The position numbers and the translations under genes were made by a program. DNA of 64,000 nucleotides, taken from positions 174,354,001 through 174,418,000 of the forward strand of contig CM032228.1 of the NCBI GenBank assembly GCA_019009955.1. The letters run 5' to 3'. The notes beneath the pieces were generated by a model. The model was given only the letters and a program-made list of their open reading frames with translations, made no database searches and had not been told where the DNA came from. How positions within the stretch are numbered: position 1 is the stretch's first letter; each line of letters starts with the position of its first letter. This DNA comes from Riptortus pedestris (Eukaryota > Arthropoda > Insecta > Hemiptera > Alydidae). Below, in pieces: positions 36,701-46,374 of this stretch.

Positions 36701-37182
36701 TTATCGGCAGCCCTTCATGAAAAGTGCCTTAGATTTTGATTCTAACAATGATAGTAAATTGAATCAGACAAGCTAATGATAAAAAGGAAATACAATTGAA
36801 ATAGCTAAAATATAAATAGGTTGTGCAATTTAACCTAGATATGAATGAAATAAAGGAATTTACCTTCTAGCAGATGTAGCCCTGTGTCTACTCTCTGGAT
36901 GGTGTCGGAAGTGGAGACGGGAAGCACTGGATCAGATCTTTGTTGTTGAGTCTGTTGTATTTGTTGCTGTTGTTGCTGCTGATGTTGCATGCTCCCGTGG
37001 ACTACAGGCCCGCATACCTTGGTAGGGTTTTGATGGCCGGCGGGTCTGATCTCGATACATACCGTGGTCCCATGAGCACCTGGCGGATAGTAGTGGCCCG
37101 TCGGCATGTGCTGTCCATTGGCAACTTCATCTCCCAGCGAAGTAGCAGCCGTGCTGAGTAGGAACAAAACTAGCAGGAACAT
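33731..37182 (-). CDS. Secreted Gln/Pro-rich protein with C-terminal coiled coil, two exons, 273 residues
   Basis: Exon 1 is 36864-37182 and exon 2 is 33731-34233, with the 2.6 kb intron closed by GT (36863-36862) and AG (34235-34234). The split glycine codon restores the frame exactly. The protein starts MFLLVLFLLSTAATSLGDEV, a signal peptide with likely cleavage near residue 17. A His/Gly-rich part with two Cys (TTVCIEIRPAG, TKVCGPVV) follows, then a Gln-rich run (about residues 67-80), a Pro/Met-rich segment with CNRGFPRFSG and PPMMAAPMLPFQPP, and a charged coiled coil (about residues 210-262). The short 5' UTR, TATA/initiator pair and AATAAA support a real gene. I do not recognise a family. 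A secreted matrix, cuticle or gland protein is possible, but that is inference. Two open frames antisense to exon 2 are shadows. Confidence 0.7.
34354..34969. mobile_element. 616-bp element with ~100-bp terminal inverted repeats
   Basis: Left arm CTTTGTCCGAAGTAAAAGAA..., right arm (in inverse) CTTTGTACGAAGTAAAGGAA.... Similarity continues inward through ATTTTCGG, TTCAACGGA, GCCCTCCC and CCCATTTTG. The interior is AT-rich and non-coding. It lies in the intron of the 273-residue gene. Superfamily unknown; no target duplication is obvious. Confidence 0.7.
34970..36863. other. Remainder of the intron of the 273-residue gene
   Basis: AT-rich sequence with A-rich runs; no element or extra exon recognised. 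Confidence 0.35.
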
Positions 37183-37194
37183 TTCGTATGTAGC

Positions 37195-37234
37195 AACTGA
37201 GCTCGGGCCGCCAAACGAGTCTTGTTTTAATACC
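37195..37234 (-). promoter_or_regulatory. Core promoter of the 273-residue secreted protein gene
   Basis: On the minus strand GGTATTAAAA (37234-37225) is a TATA-type box. GCTCAGTTGC carries the arthropod initiator TCAGTT with its A at 37198, 34 nt downstream. This gives a 5' UTR of only about 15 nt before the ATG at 37182. Confidence 0.6.
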
Positions 37235-37577
37235 TTTTGTTTTCAATGCCTCTTCCCGAGGGCGACAACCGAAAACACCTTGTCTTGCAAAATTCCCCTA
37301 ATGACCTATACGTCTTTGAAGGAATCGTAAATTGTGCAACGCAAAATATTGATTGTTTTAACAATAAAGAGCTAAACAATGACCATTTTCCTTTGAAGCA
37401 GAAACAAAGACAATGCCTACACTTTATTATTTTATTTAAACAGACCTACTTCCTTTAAGTAATAAAGAAACAACATTATAAACCAACACACAAACTTATA
37501 ACTCAATACAAGTAGTATTAAGCGTTTATTCCATCCATCAACTTTACCAGAAATGAAAGAATATTCAAAATATTGTT
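37235..37577. other. Upstream flank of the 273-residue gene
   Basis: Nothing recognised besides the promoter. Confidence 0.3.
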
Positions 37578-37790
37578 TTATTTATTTACGTCCACTTTAT
37601 GCTACTATGGCTAATTGGGACGGGTTATCTACAGGGGAACCACCCTTTTCTAGCCAGGGTGAAACCAATAAATAAATGAGTCCGTCACCAAATAAATTTC
37701 TATTGCTCAGAGCGGGAATCGAACCCGCCACTCTAGGTTTACCACGCGAGATTAAGACCAACGCCTTAACACACACGGCCGACCTGAGCC
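37578..37790 (-). repeat. tRNA-Leu-derived SINE, copy 8 (best tRNA head)
   Basis: Read on the minus strand, the head is GGCTCAGGTCGGCCGTGTGT, GTTAAGGCGTTGGTCTTAAT, a long variable region, then GGCGGGTTCGATTCCCGC and CTCTGAGC. GCTCAG pairs with CTGAGC as an acceptor stem. The D-arm GGCCG-GTTAAGGCG, the TTGGTCTTAA anticodon region and the long variable arm match tRNA-Leu(UAA). The 3' body follows as in the other copies. Confidence 0.9.
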
Positions 37791-38324
37791 CCTAATGAAA
37801 ATGTTAATTTCCCTAGATTCACCAATTCAACACTATATAATTTAAGACCTTAAAAATCAAACCGACGAATCGCTCGACAAAATAACTTGAAAAAGTGCAT
37901 TTGTTATTATAACGCAATAATGCATAATAATAAACAATATTTTGTTTGTTGTTGTTTTGTGGAGTTCGTAAAAAGTAGTATGACGAATATTGGAGTTATT
38001 CATATATTTGTTTTGAGCAAATCTCTCAATTAAGGAGGGGGCTAGAGTGAGTTTATAAAAATATGGACATATCACCGTTCTAATATCGGAAAATATTATA
38101 GAATCAATATTGTTAATCATTCGACGTCCTACAATTGTTTTCATATTCATTATTTCTCTAATTTGAATACCCAATAAGTTATTTGTTTTTTGTTATCAGT
38201 CTTCAGCCATCTAGTGTTACCGCTTACTCGTAGGACTTTTAATTTTTAAGTAATTGTAGAAAATCATATCATGTAGGCTTCTTTCTACACGAGAAATAGA
38301 GAATGACAATACCTGGGTGTCATT
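37791..38324. other. Intergenic stretch, no gene seen
   Basis: AT-rich; no element recognised. It leads into a HINE-like 3' end. Confidence 0.3.
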
Positions 38325-38373
38325 CCCACATCTGGGAAATCTGCTTAGAATACGCAGCTACTACGTGAATGTG
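38325..38373 (+). mobile_element. HINE-like 3' end
   Basis: CATCTGGGAAATCTGCTTAG, AATACGCAGCTACTACGTGA before a T run. Only the terminal segment is clear. Confidence 0.55.
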
Positions 38374-38879
38374 TTTTTTCTTTTCCTTTTCTCCTAAACA
38401 ACATGACAGGCGGCATTGAAATCTGAAATGTAAAATTTAATCATACCAATTAAGGAAATATACATTCAGAAAACTAGTATACTCCAAAGAATCTTTTTAA
38501 GTTAAAGGATAATAAAATAAAAGGGAATTTCAAAATATTATGCAGTGTACTTCAGTTCCCTTAAGGAAAATTAGCTATATTATTTATTATCTTTTTCATT
38601 CACATATTATGCGTCACCTCGAAAATATTATTAAAAATTCTTGATAATGCAATCTAAATTGTTGTTTTATGCATTATTATTCTGCAAGTTAAATATTAGC
38701 GTTATTCGTATTTTGCTGTTTTCGGAACCCCTACCTTACCAATAAGTAGTCTACTTTCATCTATTATATCACAAAAACATCTAAAGCGCAGTTTAAATTT
38801 TGCCTCGTCTAGATAAAGTTCTTAATAATAAAGAATTAGAAAATAGAAAGTGATGTAAGGACATCTGTATTTCATTCTG

Positions 38880-38922
38880 GGTCGTGGAAAATTTTCTTAG
38901 TTTACGTAGTCTCAGCGAGGAC
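38880..38922 (+). mobile_element. Degenerate HINE-like 3' end
   Basis: GGAAAATTTTCTTAGTTTAC, GTAGTCTCAGCGAGGAC then TTTT. Confidence 0.45.
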
Positions 38923-39999
38923 TTTTGGTGCCTGTACACGATTAGAGAATTACCCTGAGGACAAAAATATTACTTATCCTTGCTATATAAAATTTAAAGA
39001 GTACCTAGTTTTATTTACAATTATTTTATTACGCGCGAATGAAGTGGAGTAATATCGCGATATACAATGGTTTTACGTTTTAAAAATAAATATGAATCAA
39101 TTAATATATCGTCTATGGAAATGAAGACCTATTGCGTAATTGACAGCCATGGCAATAAATGTGAATTATCATGTTGGAGAAGCTTCTTATTATTAATACA
39201 GCTGGTATTAATATATCAGGTTATTGGTCTGAAGCCTTAGTAAACATTAATTGAAATGTTTAGCAAGGGCGTTTAAGGCCAAACGAGTTCCCGGTAATCA
39301 CTTGAGTCAGCGTTTGTCCCGATAATCTTAACGGATGGTTCTGTTTGCTGACATAAAAACTTTAAAGCCGTCCCTCCTCAATGAGCACTATATTCCTATA
39401 TGTCTAAATGATGCAACCATGATTAATTAAAAAAAAACTATTTCTACGAATTAATACTCAACGAAGCTATTGCGAATGATTATATAACTAATTATTTGTT
39501 TATTTTTGAGAAACACAAAAATAAAAAAAATAGCCTATTATTTAATTAATACACACTCAATGTGGAGGGGCCATTATCCTACATTTTAAAAACCTATTAT
39601 ACTGCCGCATAATATAAAAACAAGTAAACAAAGTCAGAAAATAAATTAAAACAATTCCTTTTCTTGTTTTTGTATTATTGAAGATAAAGAAAAAAAATAC
39701 AAGTTTACAAAAAAATCCATTGTCCGCCCAGGTTTGAATAAGGGGGTCTGTCATTAATCCACAGAACCATACATTATTTAGTTTCTAAGTAATGGAATTA
39801 AAAATGTCCTCCCGTTCATTTAATGCGTAATATCATACATGATATTTAATTTTCAATCAGTTTAGCCACTAATACAAGAATTATTTTGCAAAAATGTGAT
39901 GGGATATGCCTGGTTTTACAACAAATTCTCAGTAACTATAGAAAATAAAGGAAATAAAAAATAAAAAAATGAGTCTAGATATTCATGAGTTTTATTGAT
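38923..39999. other. Intergenic stretch, no gene seen
   Basis: AT-rich sequence with A-rich runs, unassigned. Confidence 0.3.
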
Positions 40000-40556
40000 G
40001 CTGAAAATCGACAGTCAGTAATCAGTAAAACAATATCAGCCATTTCTAAAACCCTCCACAGTTGCCCCCATGTTTCAAGATTAATTCAAAATAACTGATT
40101 TCAGACAAATAGTACTTGTCTTCTATATTTTTTAAATGTTCTGAAAAATATCTGTTTTCCCTTGCATAAAGGTCTTCCGGAGACATGCTGTATTCCCACA
40201 GTGGTCTGACAGGAAAGTCAAGGTTTCTTGGAAAAACATTGTCAATATTAATTTCTAGTCTTTCTTCCCCAACAGCTGTAATTGCTTTTTTTGCTTCCTC
40301 TTTTCTTTCTGCATATGTTACACGGCGGAATCGCAAGTTGTACCGATTTGGATTACGTCTTCCGCTTCTATCACGAGGTTGTTCATTGACAGAAAGAACT
40401 TGGACTTTACCTCCCTTGTCACTCTCACTCGGTCTTTTAATTAAAAAGTTTTTGGAGCAGTTTGAGATAAAGATTCATTATTATAAAGTTGCCTTTATTT
40501 CTTTTCTTTAAGTTGATGCTTTTTAGCTTTGCCGCTGAAGGGATACTTAGTTTTCA
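40000..40556 (-). pseudogene. GNL1 (guanine nucleotide-binding protein-like 1) N-terminal fragment, frameshifted
   Basis: GNL1 is a circularly permuted GTPase of the YlqF/YawG group. On the minus strand the stretch reads KTKYPFSGKAKKHQLKEKK (the basic N-terminus KxPFSxKxKKxQL), then a degraded gap with a stop, then NPNRYNLRFRRVTYAERKEE, NLDFPVRPLWEYSMSPEDLY, RENRYFSEHL, and after a one-base frameshift near 40085 NLETWGQLWRVLEMADIVLL then ITD. These are the ordered GNL1 landmarks (DPNRYRLHF, LDFPxRPxWxYxMS, LETWRQLWRVLEMSDI) up to the start of the GTPase domain. The GTP-binding motifs are absent. At least two frame lesions and an internal stop make it a pseudogene. No intron is seen over about 165 codons, so it may be a retrocopy or a captured fragment. 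It abuts a truncated HINE-like copy. Confidence 0.8.
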
Positions 40557-41139
40557 GCCTTTTGTAAATCCCCACTCCTGCTCGTACCAGCTATAAGCTG
40601 TTATATCATGAAGCGCTTTTTTTCTTAACTTCAATACCAAATATTGCTTTCAAGAGACCATTATTAAGTGAGATTTATGCAAACACGTTAAGTGACGCCA
40701 TTCATCAATAAAGACATTACATACTTGTTTCGAAGATGTGTTCTTGATCATAACCATACTCGATATTTAATTGTTTTAGTCTACACTGAAGATCATATTC
40801 GTTATTGGCTGAGGTCGGGCATGGAATAGTGGTGGTTTAGAGAGGGGGATTCGAAAATTCAAAATATGTTCGTTATTATGGGTCAGATCGTAAAATGTTA
40901 TAGAACCAATTGTGTTGAACTATTTATGCTCTACAATTGCTGTCGTATGCATTTTTTCGTAACTCAAGAATTAAGTGAATTATTCGTACTTCCTTGTTTT
41001 CAGCTTTAAGCACCCCCCCCCTTCTACTCATCTGTTTTTTACATGAAAATAGGGAATATATTGTCGTATGAGATCAAATGTGTGTTACACCGGCACGTGG
41101 GAAATCTGCTTAGTTTACGCAGCCCTTGCGTGGCGGATG
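40557..41139 (+). mobile_element. HINE-like segments adjoining the GNL1 fragment
   Basis: Block B tail (AAATCCCCACTCCTGCTCGT, GCTGTTATATCATGAAG), then a second block B (ACTCGATATTTAATTGTTTT), ending GGGAAATCTGCTTAGTTTAC, GCAGCCCTTGCGTGGCGGAT. The left boundary coincides with the end of GNL1 homology. Confidence 0.7.
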
Positions 41140-41966
41140 TTTAGTATCATACACTTCTGGCATATTGACAGTTGGATGGGCGGACAAACACAGCAGTAAA
41201 TAATAAGGTCATAATTGAGATAACGAATAAGTATTAAAAATGAGAATCAATCGTTTACAAATATTGGATTTAGCATAATGATACTCTTTTAAGTAAAAAT
41301 TACAAAAATAATGGTAATTTCTTTTCTTCCCTCATTACTAATACGTCTAAAAAGTTAATTTCATCGCGAATTCATTTGTAATAAGACAATTATAACTTCT
41401 AAATCAATAATTTAGGCAATTTACATGGAAGATTGAGGAGAGGAAGTCATACTTTTTCCGAAAATATACAAGAAAGGTATCTCAAACTTAGAACATGTAT
41501 GTAGCAGAATTTTATAAAAGAGTTTCTTTAAATTAAACCTCACTTTAAGTAACCGCTTACTGGAAAAGAGTATCTACCGATTTTTTACGGTTTATCAAAG
41601 AATTGTATGAACTAAGCCCATCAAAGAATAGTTATCCTCGTTAGATCCAAACCATTACTCAAATTTATACAATAATATTAAGAACAAAATCCTGATTTTG
41701 TTATTAATTTTCGTAGTGTAGAATACCATATAAAAAGAGTGACTCCTCTAAGACGAATGTTTATTTTTAAAAATATTTTGCAAACTTCAACTTTAACCTT
41801 ATACGTAAAACAATGTATTCTTCTTTTATCGAATTCCCCCATTTAATTGGGTCATTCTCACAGAAGACTAATCAATGATATTTCACAAGAGGAAGTTTGA
41901 AGTAAAAATTTCGAAATTCGTAAATCTAAACAGCCGAATTAGACCGAAAAATAAATTCCATTTACA
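41140..41966. other. Intergenic stretch leading into a LINE fragment
   Basis: AT-rich; may include more decayed LINE sequence, but I cannot read it. Confidence 0.3.
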
Positions 41967-42227
41967 CGGAGAGACAAAGCAGTCCTTACGAGACTACGTA
42001 TAGGTCATTCTCTCCTAACCCATGGTCACCTATTTGAAAAGAAAAGAATGCCTAACTGCAATGTGTGTAATGCTCCGCTTACAATAAAACACTTACTAAC
42101 AGACTGCAAATGACGTGACAATCTAAAGATCCCTCATGACTTGCACGACTTACTTTCTGAAGGTAGTCCACACATTCCCATAATACTCCAACATTTACAT
42201 AACATTAACATATACTCACAAATTTAG
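41967..42227 (+). pseudogene. LINE ORF2 C-terminal fragment (zinc-knuckle end)
   Basis: The frame reads RRDKAVLTRLRIGHSLLTHG, HLFEKKRMPNCNVCNAPLTI, KHLLTDC, an in-frame TGA, then RDNLKIPHDLHDLL and a terminal stop. TxLRIGHxxLTHGHL followed by CxxC-(x)7-H-(x)4-C is the characteristic end of jockey-type LINE ORF2. It is followed 70 bp later by a (TG)n tract, as happens at LINE 3' ends. Confidence 0.85.
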
Positions 42228-42307
42228 AAGTATTACAATTTAAAATCCTTTATAATCCTTCTTAAATTAAATCCTTTTAACTCCAGCTAAAATCTTTTAC
42301 TGTATGT

Positions 42308-42314
42308 GTGTATG

Positions 42315-42356
<42 letters not shown>

Positions 42357-42401
42357 GCGTGTGCGTGTGTGTGTGTTTGCGCGTGTGCGTGTGTGTGTGT
42401 G
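42308..42401 (+). repeat. (TG)n microsatellite with GTTTGCGCGTGTGCG interruptions
   Basis: Long GT tract interrupted twice by GTTTGCGCGTGTGCGTGTG, itself a short tandem duplication. Confidence 0.9.
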
Positions 42402-42562
42402 AATGTTTGTATGTGTAATGGAGAAAGTGGAAGCATATAATTGTAAATATTTAAGATATTAGAAAATTTAATCTGTTCAATTTATTAATGTACATACTAA
42501 TTTTTATTTATTTGATTTTAGTTTTAATTTTAACAATTGAAAGTATATAATTGTTTCCGTAA

Positions 42563-42684
42563 TTAGCAGATTTCCCTTAAGGGAAATCAGCTATTGAGGT
42601 CGTACTCATGACGCGATTTTCGAAAAATTTCTTCAAATGTCCATCGATCCTACCCAGGAGATGACGAAAATGAGGTCCGTTGAA

Positions 42685-42742
<58 letters not shown>

Positions 42743-43373
42743 CTGTTAACACTCTAGCGGTCGCAATTTTTGTTTAATCGTCTCCTAACTCGATATAGTC
42801 GTTTTATGGAAAAAGAAAGATCAAGTTCGATAACGGCTGAAATCCGACCAGTAGGAGGGGGGGGGTTAGAGGGGAGGATTTTCGAAAATTCGAAATATCA
42901 CCGTTACTATACGTCGGATCGAAAAATTGTACAGTATCAATCTTATTGCAAATTCAATTTTCTATAAATATTGTTATATACATTTATTCTCTATCTTGAA
43001 TATTAACCGAGAAATTTGCATTTTTATGAAGTCTGTGGTCGGGCATAGTTCGGATTAGATCGGCCAGTACTCGGCTCAGGTGGAAGCTTCTTCTAACCTT
43101 ACCTTACCTTCGTTACTTTGTGAGATTTATGCAAATACGTTCTGCCTCCCTTCTTTAGTTCTTGGACTACTAAAATTTGAGTTATTAAAATATAAATTAT
43201 TCTTACAATTCAGAAGCCGTTTCAGTTGGGAATTTATTTTAACTAACTGAAAAATTTCTCATTACCGTTTGTATTTAATCATGGTGGTATTGTGTTATCA
43301 GTATTCAGATTTCTCTATTGTAAAACTTCACATGGGAAATCTGCTTAGTTTACGCAGCCCCTGCGTGACGGAC
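42563..43373 (+). mobile_element. HINE-like (DINE-1-type) element, reference copy
   Basis: 5' motif GCAGATTTCCC at 42566-42576 followed by its own inverse (TTAAGGGAAATC). Block A reads TGAGGTCGTACTCATGACGC, GATTTTCGAAAAATTTC, AAATGTCCATCGATCCTACC, CAGGAGATGACGAAAATGAG. A (TA)n tract spans 42691-42738. Block B reads CACTCTAGCGGTCGCAATTT, GATCAAGTTCGATAACGGCT, CTATACGTCGGATCGAAAAA, TCTATCTTGAATATTAACCG. The 3' motif GGGAAATCTGC at 43334-43344 is the exact inverse of the 5' motif. A perfect hairpin ACGCAG-CCC-CTGCGT (43352-43366) and GACGGAC before TTTTT close it. Inverted motifs near both ends, a central microsatellite and a hairpin just before a T-flanked end match DINE-1/Helentron-associated elements. 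Confidence 0.82.
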
Positions 43374-43375
43374 TT

Positions 43376-43580
43376 TTTGTTATTTGGTTGCGTACTGTTA
43401 TTTAGTCGCGTTTTGTTATTTGGTTGCGTTCTGTTATTTAGTTGCGTTTTGTTATTTGGTTGCGTACTGTTATTTAGTCGCGTTTTGTTATTTGGTTGCG
43501 TACTGTTATTTAGTCGCGTTTTGTTATTTGGTTGCGTTCTGTTATTTAGTTGCGTTTGGTTATTTGGTTGCGTTTTAGTT
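43376..43580 (+). repeat. 18-bp minisatellite with a 36-bp higher-order unit
   Basis: About eleven units alternating TGTTATTTGGTTGCGTAC (or ...TTC) with TGTTATTTAGTCGCGTTT (or ...AGTTGCG...). Because 18 is a multiple of 3, several frames stay open on both strands and give spurious repetitive peptides. It begins in the T run at the end of the HINE-like element. Confidence 0.92.
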
Positions 43581-43734
43581 TGTTCTGATCTAATTGTATT
43601 TTTAATTTTTCTTGATACTGTTTTCTTTTTTGCATTTTGTTTATATTCATTGTTTTTTTTTGATGAGCAATAACGCCTCGCAGCCAACGCTCCACAATAA
43701 ATAAATAAATAAAAACATGTTTTTCTTCTTTACT

Positions 43735-43882
43735 CTCATGGTAAACCAAAAGTGGCGAGTTTGATTTCCACCTGGAAATTATTTAGTAACGAACTCATTA
43801 TATAAAATCCTTAGTCCCACTTAGGTTAGAAAAGGCTGGTAACCTGTAGATAACCCGTTCCTAGGACATTAATAAACAACAT
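43735..43882 (+). repeat. tRNA-Leu-derived SINE, copy 9
   Basis: GGCGAGTTTGATTTCCACCT B-box region, then TAAAATCCTTAGTCCCACTT, AACCTGTAGATAACCCGTTC, ending ACATTAATAAACAACA. Confidence 0.82.
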
Positions 43883-43939
43883 TTTTGATTCATTTTTTTC
43901 TAATATTTAAGGAAGATGTTTTAGTATTTATGTTTTGGC

Positions 43940-44098
43940 ACAGGCTAGGCATGTGAGTTAAGACGTAAACCTCGTGTCTTTAGTCGAATTTATTTAGAAG
44001 TGAACCCACTAAATACAATCCTTAGTCCCTTTAAAAGGGAGATAACTTGTACCCGTAGATGTTGCCCTAAGCAGCTGAGTCCACCTCTAACAAATAAC
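43940..44098 (+). repeat. tRNA-Leu-derived SINE, copy 10 (diverged)
   Basis: CAGGCTAGGCATGTGAGTTA, AGACGTAAACCTCGTGTC, then AAATACAATCCTTAGTCCCT and an eroded body. It sits 58 bp after copy 9 in the same orientation. Confidence 0.7.
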
Positions 44099-45035
44099 AT
44101 TTTAGATTAAATAAAAAAACTTGTTTTTTTTAAATAGCAAAATAGATAAATGAATGAGCAATTACGTTTATCGACTTGTGCACGTTTCTGTTTTGTGGCT
44201 CGGAGAAAAACGGTATTTTAAAGAAACATTGTTCAAAAATCTTTACAAAACATTCATGTGCGTCTCTCGTATCTGTAAATTGCTTATTTATGTTTCAAGG
44301 GGGGGGGGGTGAAGGAGGGGACACTAATACAACCACTTTGTGTTTATACTTAAAAAAGCCATTTGTAATGCCGATTCTTTTATTCACATTATGTCTGTTA
44401 TCTGAAGATGAGAACACATTCAATAATGATTCATTAGTGTAATTTCAGAACTACGCGCGTGGAAGGATTAGAAAAAGGCGGGAATAAAATGCGAACAAAG
44501 TTGTTTGTTGAGGTAGTTATTCAAACTGTTTGCACACTTATCTTCCATTTGTCATGTGGCATTACTAAGAAATCAATTCGCCTTGTACAAGTACGCAAAC
44601 ATGTTTACGAAATGTATGGTGTGAATCATTTGTTTATTTAACTAGGTAGAGTCCCCAATGCATCCCTTGTATTCTCTCTGAAAGAAACTTCTCGCTAATA
44701 TAAAGTGTGATCATATAATTATAACAAATGTGTTTCTACGCATAAAAAAAGGATCTTAAGATCTCTACTAAGCCAACTTTATTATCTTTTTCAAATGGCA
44801 AACGTTTCGGCCTCTTGGGCATTAAAAATGCTAAAAACATACAGAAATAAAATTCTAAATTTTTATCTCTTGTACATTAAGACAGTCCATAAATTTCTTA
44901 GATACTAACTATGAGTAATAACAAACCTTTAAAATTATTGCTCTAAGTCAGTATAAACATAAATCCCCACAGTAGAATAAAAAACTCATATAATAATCAG
45001 CCTAAAAATAATTGTAATTTTTCAACAATATCTAA
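44099..45035. other. Intergenic stretch; possible Penelope-like trace
   Basis: A G run (G11) lies near 44300. At 44780-44850 CAAACGTTTCGGCCTCTTGG, GCATTAAAAATGCT has the CGAAACGTTTG wording seen at the ends of Penelope-like elements, but nothing further supports it. No gene. Confidence 0.3.
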
Positions 45036-46374
45036 TCTATAAATATATAAAATTGTAACCTCTGTCTGTACATTGATTTTTTTCTCGAAATTTCACGATA
45101 ACTTTTCGTTTCACATGCCATAGACACCGTATCTACAATTTCTTTCTTTCGTGTATGTTTGTGTTGTTTATTTGTTTGTTTGTTACCTTTTCACGCATAA
45201 ACGGTTGAACCGAATTTTATGAAACTTAGTATCTATATTACTACTAACCCACCTTAGACTTTAGGCTATATTAATATTCTCTGAGACGAACAGAAGTGGG
45301 GATTATAAGGGAAGCCTGAAATCAAAAATAGCGATATTTCGTTTCCTATTCGATTTTCCGCAAATATGAACATAACAAAAGTTGTTTATTTTGTTATTTA
45401 GAGTTACTTTAAAAACACTTTTGTCGTATACCTAAGTATAAATTAGTTATACGCTATAAACTATAGAGGGAGTCAACAATTTTATTTAGCACAAAAAACT
45501 CAACCGAACTAAAAAAAATTCGGTATCTGAATCAACACTGACACTTCCATGATAATAAGCTGTATCAACAATACTAGGGACGAGCAGGAGTGGGGGTTGT
45601 AAGGGAGGCCTGAAATTAAAAATAGAGATATTTCGTTTCCTATTGGTTTGCACTATATAAAAGTTGTTCATTTTGTTATTTAGATAACTTATGATATATT
45701 CAATTTTATCGTATAGCAAAGTATAAACGAGATATACACTAAAAACTAATGCTGGAGCCAACAATGGTATTGAGCACTAACGATTGAACGGGACTTAACA
45801 AAACTCGGTATGTGAATTGGCATTAATTCATCCATGATTATAAGCTATATTTGAATTTTTAGGTTCGAACGGGAGTGGGGGTTATAAGGGAGGCCTGAAA
45901 TAAAAATTCGCGATATTTCATTTTCTATTTGTTTTAAGGCAAACGTGCTCATAACAAAAGTTGTTTAATTTGTTATTTAGAGTAACTTTTGTTTTATACA
46001 TTTTTTCGGGAACAGTGTTTGAAGGAAGTAGTTTGCGTAGAAATATTGATATGCTCAACAATTCTTCCCAACATGAACTACCAGGTACCTTGCCTGGAAA
46101 AATTAATTCAAATCTATGTAATATTTTGTCCTTAATAATTCAAATCTATGCATAATGCACAGGAGACGGGAAATATGACAATATGGAGGACAGTGAAGTC
46201 TTACATAAAAAATTAATTTTATTATTAACAAATCCACAGCAACGACGGGTATAAACCCTAAACACTAGACGGGTAAATGTCAAAATATTGTGCAAAGTAA
46301 AGCCTTGCCAAAAAAAATACCATCACCATTCAGCCTCAAATGAATTCCCGGGCGAAGCCGGGTATCTGAGCTAG
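45036..46374 (+). mobile_element. Complete non-autonomous Helitron, 1339 bp
   Basis: The 5' end is TCTATAAATATATAAAATTG preceded by A. The 3' end is ATTCCCGGGCGAAGCCGGGT, ATCTGAGCTAG followed by T: a GC hairpin (CCCGG..CCGGG) about 8 nt before CTAG, inserted between A and T. These are the defining Helitron termini. Inside are the 5' domain (CCTCTGTCTGTACATTG, AAACGGTTGAACCGAATTTT, ATGAAACTTAG) and three ~290-bp monomers starting near 45291, 45582 and 45862 (AGGAGTGGGGGTTATAAGGG-type). No helicase is encoded. Confidence 0.92.

Noticed and set aside
36940..37330. Plus-strand frames over exon 1 of the same gene
   Set aside because: Antisense of the signal peptide and Gln run.
42308..42401. CRISPR-like regular repeat
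   Set aside because: Simple GT microsatellite with short interruptions; no spacer structure, and the genome is eukaryotic.
43269..43749. Open frames on both strands giving LFGCVLLFSCVL-like or NNKTQLNNRTQP-like repeats
   Set aside because: Product of the 18-bp minisatellite, whose period keeps frames open; no coding context.
44780..44850. Penelope-like or hammerhead motif near CAAACGTTTCGGCC
   Set aside because: Only the GCCGAAACG word is present; the CTGANGA part and stems are missing.
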